A stretch of DNA of 64,000 nucleotides, from positions 13,459,001-13,523,000 of the forward strand of contig OZ005610.1 of assembly GCA_963930655.1 (NCBI GenBank). Reading direction: 5' to 3'. The notes beneath the pieces are model-generated. The model saw nothing but the letters and a program-made list of their open reading frames with translations, did not search any database and was not told where the DNA came from. Both the position numbers and the translations under genes were made by a program. Origin of the DNA: Myrica gale. Lineage: Eukaryota; Streptophyta; Magnoliopsida; Fagales; Myricaceae. Positions 56,626 to 64,000 of the stretch are shown one piece after another; the first letter of the stretch is position 1; each line of letters begins with the position of its first letter.

Positions 56626-56987
56626 GGGTCGAGGGCCATTATCAAGCCATTCGTTCCGTAACATCCAGGTGGCTGAACATTCTATTTGCAGAAATTTTAG
56701 GGTATTGAAATTGATGAAAAAGTAAAGATAATTTACAAAAGTTAAATAAAATATTTTAATAAATATTATAATGAAAAGAATTATTTAATAGGAAAAGAGA
56801 GATTATTTAGTAATTTTTTTTAATCAAGCCTAAAATTTTAGAGTCTAACATTTCAGCGAACAAATGAGATGAAAGCGATAACTTTCTGAGTGGACAACCC
56901 TTAGTATTTTTTTATCCCTTTCAAAGTCCAAAAGTCACGACTCCAAACTTTCATTCGAAAGGAGAGCTCGATAATGGCCCTCGACCC
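56626..56987. repeat. Inverted pair with perfect 18-bp ends upstream of U2B''
   Basis: GGGTCGAGGGCCATTATC (56626-56643) and its exact inverse (56970-56987) bracket 360 bp of AT-rich sequence containing CTAAAATTTTAG motifs. Possibly a MITE or a nested remnant; no target duplication was seen. Confidence 0.6.
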
Positions 56988-57465
56988 TTCTCCATTTCTT
57001 TTTCCACCTTTTGGTAGATATATAGTCCAAATGACTCCAACCCTTGTGATGAACTTAGAGCCACATTATTGTTGACCCACGAAAGAATGGTGTCTAAAGT
57101 CAGCATCTCATTCTCATGTCATGTGATGGAAAAACGATACCCACTTGTCCAATTGCTTTCCGGGACAAGGATGAACCAACTTGGAAAGTATATATACAAC
57201 ACGACTATAGGATGAGCATCTAATTAGGGCCATTGGTTTCCAAGTCAAAAGAAACATGTTGTTCACCAGCCTGAAGACAGAGAATATATATATGCCGTGT
57301 TATGTCCATAATTTAGTCACGTTTCAAACAATATCTCAATGCACATAATTAGTCGAATGGAGGACGGACGCAGAGAATGCAAGACCAATTGTGTCTTTTG
57401 CCTCCAGTGAAATTAAACCTTATGATTAATAGCGGCTCCATAATATAAAATTAATCATTGACGTA

Positions 57466-59050
57466 CGCTTGATGACTTCGTAGTGAGTAGGAAAACCATA
57501 ATTTCGGATTGACGTCGAACAATCCAATTTGGTTTTCAGGGTAAAAATAAAATAAAAAATAAAATCCCGAGTTCAGGGAGATGATCTTCAGATAATATCT
57601 TGTATTGGTTAACTCTTCAGGCCGTAACCACGCAAGAATTAAAAAGTAAATTATTTCTTTGCCTTTAAAAGAAAGCAAATAACAATGGGAATCTGTATGG
57701 ATACTTTTTTTTTTTCTCGTACCTAATCAGTAATATCTTGTATGGATGCTTTTAATGCATAGATACAGTAGCGGATTTAAGGGCCCCGGTTGGCCCCCTG
57801 CATAAAGTTGATTTTTTTTTATATATTTAACTTATATGACATTTTTGAGGAAATGTTTGCATACAAATTGTTTGCACACAGAGAACTCAAGGTCCTTCTT
57901 TTGTGGGCTATAAATGCATAACTATTAAAGTGATCTGATCCGGCTATGTTTATGATCCTGCAAATTGCCCTTGTCCAATTAGATAAAATTAGGTTGGGTT
58001 TTGCAGAAAGTTACTGGAGATATAATTCTCTCTAACTTGTTTATGTTGGGCACTTTTCTTTGTGAGTTGTTTCAAAGATTTTGTTAAATTTGATCTCGTC
58101 ATTTGTTCTGATCATTCATGCAAGTTTCGATTGGTGGTCTGTGACTTGTGTGTACATCTCAGCCTCCCTAGTCAAGGATTTGAGGGTGGTAGGGAGAGAG
58201 AGAGAGACGACCAATAAACAGAGTGAAGTTAATAATTTATTGTACTCCAAGATTCAAGTAATATCATGGAAATGTATGGATGGTTCATGGTTGTTTCACT
58301 CGATTATTTTGCAAATCCTGCCAAAAAAGGGAATACCGAATATTATTTGAGACTTTATTTTTTACATTATTTTAGAACTCGATTATTTATTTGAAAGCAC
58401 AAATGCACAATGTTAGAGGGAATTCAATTGATAGTAGTTTTTATTTTTAAGTATTGACAGAAGTAGTTTTTATAATTTGTTTTCTATCATAAATTGATAA
58501 GAGCTTATTGATAATGCAATTTGTTTTCTGAGATAATATATTTTTAATATTTTTAGTCTTTAATTTTCAATATAATATATTTTTAATTGTATTTTCAACC
58601 CCTAAAATTTCTATTTCCGAACACCCCAGTCTGTGCTAACTCGACTAGATTTCTTACTGAATGTGTGAGTCAGATCTCAATTTATTCTTAAAATTTTGGA
58701 GTAGCCGAAGTGTTTGGAATCTTAAAAAAATTGAAAAAAATGATTTAAATAAATTTTTTATATTTATTTGTAGTAAAAATAGATGATTAGATAGTAAAAG
58801 AGATTTTTTTTATATATTTATTTATTATGATTAAAATTTTAAATCGGCACTCGAGCACTTTTCGATTTAGTATCCAGTTTAGTATAACATTTAACAACTA
58901 TTTCCTTACATATTCCAATGCCGTTATATTTAATTTTAGTGACATTACAAAAAAATCAATCCACAGCGACGGTCTTTTTAGCGGCGGTCGTTAAAAACGC
59001 TTGATGACTTCGGAGTGAGTAGGAAACCATAATTTCGGATTGACGTCGAA
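57466..59050 (+). repeat. Two dispersed copies of a host segment
   Basis: CGCTTGATGACTTCG...ATTGACGTCGAA at 57466-57520 recurs at 58999-59050. The second copy then skips about 70 bp and resumes at GGGAGATGA. It lies immediately after a CACTA-like end. Confidence 0.7.
58942..59000 (+). mobile_element. CACTA-type terminal remnant
   Basis: CATTACAAAAAAATCAATCC followed by AGCGACGGTCTTTTTAGCGG resembles the 5' end of plant CACTA elements (CACTACAA... with GCGGCGGT subterminal repeats). Only about 60 bp remain before unrelated sequence begins. Confidence 0.5.
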
Positions 59051-60505
59051 GGGAGATGACAAAAGATGTTTGGATGAACCTAAATGAAAAAAAAAAATTA
59101 CCATACGCACTCGTTACCGTTCCTTTAAAATTTCAAACATGCCAGTTGCCGAGCAGTAAGCAAGTTGCTGCATATATATAGTGTGAATCAATATTGGCAG
59201 CACGTGAGGCCATTACAAATTACCATATATTATGCGAACAGTACTGAACCATACCAAAAATATCTAAACAATGAAGAAGAATCCACAAGCGTTGCCTGGG
59301 AGCCAGTGACGTTACATTAGAGGTGTTCACCGGTACCGGCGGTGGGCCGGTTAACCGGTACCGCCACCGATAACCACCCCCTGCTTAGTAGTGGCGGTGG
59401 CGGTTCACCGCCATAACCAGGTTTAAAAAAAGGGGGGACGACGTCGTTTTGTTTTACGACTGCTTATCCCCAATTTCTCGGTTTCCCTTCATTCATTCAT
59501 GCCATATCGCTCACGACGCTCAGCAGTCAGCCCTCCGGCCCCTCCCTCGACAATCGACGACTCACAGCCAGCTGAGACGCATCTGCCCGGTGCCCAGTGT
59601 CCCTCCGGCCTCCTCCTCGACTCACGGCTAGCTGAGACGCATCTGCCCGGTAAGTCTCTCTCTCGCTATCTTCCTCTCTATCTCTCTCTGTCGAATCTCG
59701 TATGTCTCCGCCTCCTACAACTGCTGCCGACTTGGCTCTCTCTCTCTCTCGTTCGACTCTGTCTCCCTCACGGTAAGTCCCTCTCTGCCTCTTTTTTTCA
59801 CACCGATTTGCTCTAGGGTTATAATTGTGAAGTTAATCACTGGTTGCTGATTGCTACTTCTCGTGTTCCTCTCTGATGGGGTTCTCTCTTTGAGGCTGAT
59901 CTTGTTCTTGATTTGCTGATTTGCTACTTCTCGTGTTCTTGATTTGCTTATTTGCTCTAGGATTCTGTTGTGTTCTTTGTCTTTTCTTTGAATTTGTTTG
60001 GGATTCAAATGAGATAGAGGATTTATGTGTATGGATATTAACTTTCACAGTAACTAATATCCAATTTCTCTAGATTTGGCATGCTTGAAATATCTGGGAT
60101 TGTTTTTAGAAATTTACAATAAGAGAATTCCATGATTCCCATGTTTTGGAAATTCTGTACATAAGAAAAGAGAGATAAATTAGTTTGGTTGTATATCATG
60201 TTGGGAATGATGTTTTTTCTGTTCTCCACTGCCTATTTTGCAATTTGCATGATTAATTCATATATAGGTGCATCTCCTTCTTACAAGATATTTGGTAATG
60301 AGCAGTAGCACACTTATCTCTAGAGCTGGTATTGTGTAATACATGGACTGGAAATTTTACCGTGTAATGAGCAGTTTCTTTCCAATTACTTGAAAGTGTT
60401 GTTTTGTGTTCAAAACTAGAGTTAGGAATTGATTGTACGTGCTTGTGCTTTGTTACTTTAACGTTTCTGAATCTTTCTTTGGACTAATAAACTGCTGCTC
60501 TTCCG

Positions 60506-60775
60506 TTAACTTTGGTTTTCATAAGTGGCTTATCATCATCTAAGTATGATATATAGCATGAACATCAATAGCTAATTCTGGTACCATTTATCAATAGTAC
60601 CAGAATAAAGTGCTGTTAACTTTGGTTTTCATCAATAGCTTATCGTCATCTAAGCAAGTGCTGTTAACTTTGGTTTTCATCAATAGCTTATCATCATCTA
60701 GCATGATACATAACTTTGGTTTTCATCAGTGGCTTATCTTTGGACTATGAACATCAATAGCTAATTCTGGTACTA
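60506..60775 (+). repeat. Degenerate tandem repeat in the hAT leader
   Basis: TTAACTTTGGTTTTCAT(C)A plus GTGGCTTATC/ATAGCTTATC recurs four times (near 60507, 60614, 60665 and 60711). AACATCAATAGCTAATTCTG also occurs twice. Confidence 0.7.
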
Positions 60776-61136
60776 TTTAAGTTGCTCTTAGCATGATAAA
60801 TTAAACATTTTCTCTCTTAATCGTAGGTTTCAGTGGGTTGGATCTGCTTGGCAATGGCACTGTGGCATCTCTCTCTCTGTTTAATTAAATTGGTTTATTT
60901 GATTGCAAATCAGGTATATCTTTCTATCTCATCCCTATATTAAATTTAGTTACTTAAATTGTTTTAAGGTTTGTGAATCTGTTGTCAGTTGGAGGATAGG
61001 ATTGGATACTTGTGGTGTGATTTGTGAATCTGTTGGAGAATATATTTGATTGGATTGTTCGAATAGAAATTAGTACTTGATGTTATGTTTTTTTTTTTTT
61101 TTTATGAATGATGTTATGTTTTTTTAAAAAAAATCT

Positions 61137-63383
61137 GTGGATTTGACACAATCATGTACTCCTAGAAGTGAGACTCGATTGAGAAGTGAAACTAGTCACA
61201 CTTCTAACGTGATAGGTAGTAGTGTGGCTACTACACCTTCTCAATCTTGTCCAGCCACTCCTACGGAGAGTATGGAAACAACTGGGTCTGACCCACGTGG
61301 GTTACCACCACTTCCTCCACTTAAAAAGAGGAAGAACTCACGTAAGTCTCCGGTTTGGCAGCACTGCACTAAGGTTGTTGATGAAAACGATGTTATGAAT
61401 GTTAGAGCCACATGTCACTATTGTAAGAAAAATTTTCCTGCACATCACAAGAAGAATGAGACATCGGGGTTGAAGCAATATTTAGAGTCTTGTGTTTATT
61501 ACAAGAGGACTTTAGCGGGTCATGTGGATGTTGGTCAGATGTTGTTGAATCATTATGCAACGAGGGCGAGCCGTGGTGATGTTGGGGTGATGGGGGTCAC
61601 TCGTAAGTTTGATGAGAAGACTATTAGGGAGTTGATAGCAAGAATGATAATTATAGATGAATTGTCATTTCTCACGGTTCAGAAGGTTGGGTTTAGGGCA
61701 TTGATGCATTACTTAGAACCTAGGTTTAAGATGCCTTCAAGGTATACGTTGATGAGAGATTGCATGTCATTGTTTTTAAGGGAGAAGATGAAGTTGAAGG
61801 AGGGGTTTCGGGTGAATAAGTATAAAGTGTGCCTCACCGCAGATACTTGGACATCAATCCAAAATTATAACTATATGTGTGTGACTGGACACTTTATTGA
61901 CTGTAATTGGACATTGCATAAGAGGATCTTGTCATTTAAGAGGATCCAAGACTATAAAGCATCAAATATTGTAAAGGAATTAGAAGATTGTCTGCTTGAT
62001 TGACATATTGATAGGGTGCTAACGATAACAGTTGATAATGCATCTTCTAACGATGCGGCAATTGACCAATTCCGAAGAAGACAATTGATGGAAAGTATTG
62101 GTGGTTTAATTTTGAAGGTTGTGTGTGGACATCAGTATTTACATTTTAGGTGTTGTGCACATGTTCTTAATTTGATTGTATCTGACGGGTTGAAAGATGT
62201 GCATGATTCGATAGCTAAAGTCCGCAATATGATCAAGTATGTAAAGTCTTCACCTCAAAGGTTAGAAACTTTCAAGAAAGCTGTTACAGAAAAAAACATT
62301 GAATATGAACAATTTTTGAGTCTTGATGTTGCAACCCGTTGGAACTCCACGTATTTTATGTTGAATGTGGCTGAGAAATACCATAAAGCATTTGACCAAA
62401 TGATAATTTTGGATGAGCATTTTGTTCTTTATTTGCAAGAGGATAGGCATGAGAGGCAAGGTTTGGGTCCACCTACATTTGAGGATTGGGAGGCCATTCG
62501 TGGTGTCATAAAATTTTTGAAGTTATTCTATGAAGTCACTTTGCGGGTATCAGGATCGAACTTGTCCACATCTAATGCATTCTTTGAAGAATTGACTAAG
62601 ATTACTAGACATATAAGAAGGTATAGATCCAGTGGACAAAAAGATCTTGTGAATATGACATCGAAAATGCAGTCGAAATATGATAAGTATTGGGGTGATT
62701 TAGAGAAGGTTAATGGATTTTTAGTCATTGCAGCATTGATTGATCCTCGATATAAATTGGGGGCATTGGAGATTCAAGAACCAATTAGGGGAGGCAAAGG
62801 GGATGAAGATGACGAAAAAGGTAGAAGGGGTATTTGAGAGGATGTTTTCCGAGTATGGTAGTGCTTTATCTACTAGTAGTGGTACTAGTACTACCGCTCC
62901 TTCTTGTGCTGTTGTTGATAGCACTGTCTCCATGGTTGATGTTGATGAGGACGATGACGATGATTACTTTGCTCAATGGAGAATTTCACAACGGGAGAGT
63001 CCAAATCTGAGATTGAAAGGTATTTATCCGAGGGAGTGATCGAGAAAAGTCAAGAATTTGATATTCTAAATTGGTGGAAGGTAAACTCTACGAAGTTTTC
63101 AGTTCTTTCTTTGATAGCCCGTGATGTATTGGCAATCTTCATCACCACTGTGCCCTCTGAGTCGGTGTTTAGTACTGGAGGACGGATTTTGGATCCTTTC
63201 AGGAGTTCGTTGGCGCCAAAGACTGCTGAAGGACTAATATGTGTTCAGAATTGGTTGAGAGGTGACCCTATTGTAGGAGTGGTTGAGTCTGAACTTGATG
63301 TATCTGATAACATAACTGAAGATGAAGAGGCTTACCGACTCGATTCAGGTAAAATTACTCTTTGGTTAAATTTTGAAATTTGA
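61137..63383 (+). pseudogene. hAT transposase with BED zinc finger (one nonsense codon, two frameshifts)
   Basis: Blocks in order: a Ser/Thr-rich N-terminus with a KKRKN basic motif; a BED-type finger (CHYCKKNFPAHHKK, then SGLKQYLESC, where the usual His is Tyr); IARMIIIDELSF; LTADTWTSIQNYNYMCVTGHF; ITVDNASSNDAAIDQF; LDVATRWNSTYFML; IAALIDPRYKL; and the C-terminal dimerisation region (EFDILNWWKVN, PSESVFSTGGRILDPFRSSL). A TGA at 62001-62003 interrupts the first half, and frame changes fall near 62780 and 62975. A terminal intron (GT near 63349, AG before 63439) may add a last short exon. Breaks are few, so the loss of function is recent. Confidence 0.92.
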
Positions 63384-64000
63384 TACTCAATATAATGTAA
63401 TCATTATAATTTGATGCTTTTATTTCTAAATTATGTAGAGATATCGACTTTGACGACGAAGATCGAGATGGAGTAGGACGCACGTTGCATTTGCCCCACC
63501 TTTTACTCCTTCTTATGCTATTTTATTTGAACAATGTTTATTTGATGTATTATGTATGTATAATGTTGTATTTTAGTAATTTTATAGTGTTGTCTTGTAT
63601 TATGTATTGTTGTAGTTTGGTTAACTTGTAAGTTTTCTAACTTGTATTTGAAAATTTCTTAATTTTGTTATAGTTTTGTAACTTGTAAGTAAAAATTAAA
63701 ATAACATTTTAGTGTTTTAATTGAGAATTTGATCATTCTCAAAAAAATGGGGCGTATAAAAAAGGTCATATAATAAGAATCTTCATGATTGAACTTAATT
63801 ATTGTCATGGGGATCAATAATATGGCCTACATGTTTGGATACAATTTTCACTATATTATTTTTTTTAATTTCATTAATTGTTTTACATTTTTGTTTAGAT
63901 TATCATAATATTGGAAACTCTGAAAAATGCCACAATAGGGGTACAAATGGCACAAAAGGGTCAAACTCGTCCAAAAAATGGATCTAAATGACCCAAAACA

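Larger units (their letters stand above)
56988..59317. other. Intergenic region, no gene recognised
   Basis: AT-rich, with a GA run near 58195 and an element-like end at 57768 (AGTAGCGGATTTAAGGGCCC), similar in kind to the CAGTGGCGGA terminus at 54406. Open frames such as 58081-58350 have no recognisable motif. Confidence 0.6.
59318..64000 (+). mobile_element. hAT transposon, left part (continues beyond the window)
   Basis: Starts TAGAGGTGTTCACCGG with dense ACCGGTACCG subterminal repeats. The likely 8-bp target is CGTTACAT (59310-59317), but the right end is outside the window so it cannot be compared. A leader region with CT runs and a duplicated AGCTGAGACGCATCTGCCCG precedes CCCGG|TAAGT, a probable leader splice donor near 59592 or 59652. 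The transposase follows at 61137-63383. Bases 63480-64000 are AT-rich 3' noncoding sequence. Confidence 0.85.

Overview
The window is nuclear DNA of a flowering plant, most likely a eudicot. The genes have many short introns with GT-AG (once GC-AG) boundaries, the intergenic DNA is AT-rich, and plant-type hAT, Mutator-like, Ty1/copia, LINE and SINE elements are present. The species cannot be named from this sequence.

Five host genes can be modelled. (1) A UTP14-like ribosome-biogenesis gene on the minus strand, 1-5492, runs off the left edge and may have a promoter and leader exon near 7.1-7.35 kb. (2) A complete 18-exon PARP2-type poly(ADP-ribose) polymerase lies on the minus strand at 25403-32985 (634 aa; His, Tyr and Glu catalytic residues present; one GC-AG intron). 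(3) A single-exon secreted subtilisin-like protease is on the minus strand at 36189-38609 (806 aa, all catalytic residues). (4) A MED28 Mediator subunit gene is on the plus strand at 42872-51945 (141 aa), with an 8.5-kb first intron. (5) A U2 snRNP B''-type two-RRM protein is on the minus strand at 52788-56327 (244 aa), convergent with MED28.

The rest is mostly transposons, many with exact boundaries. A 7.6-kb hAT element (11863-19471) is broken by an LTR-type insertion of 3.2 kb and by a Mutator-like foldback, and its right end plus flank was then duplicated in tandem (1277-bp unit). MED28 intron 1 holds a 6.5-kb copia element, which holds a 5'-truncated LINE, which holds a hAT MITE; each layer has its own target-site duplication. 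UTP14 intron 1 carries a tRNA-derived SINE with a 14-bp duplication, and U2B'' intron 2 carries a 982-bp hAT-type element. Four copies of one about 200-bp MITE family lie between 23.7 and 41.1 kb, one of them in a PARP2 intron. A second hAT transposase, with one nonsense codon and two frameshifts, occupies the right end and leaves the window.

The five host genes are unrelated housekeeping or secretory functions (pre-rRNA processing, DNA-damage signalling, proteolysis, transcription, splicing) and do not form a pathway. I see no CRISPR array, rRNA or functional tRNA gene, and no evidence for a novel defence or metabolic system. The unusual content is the insertion history and its position inside introns of otherwise intact genes.
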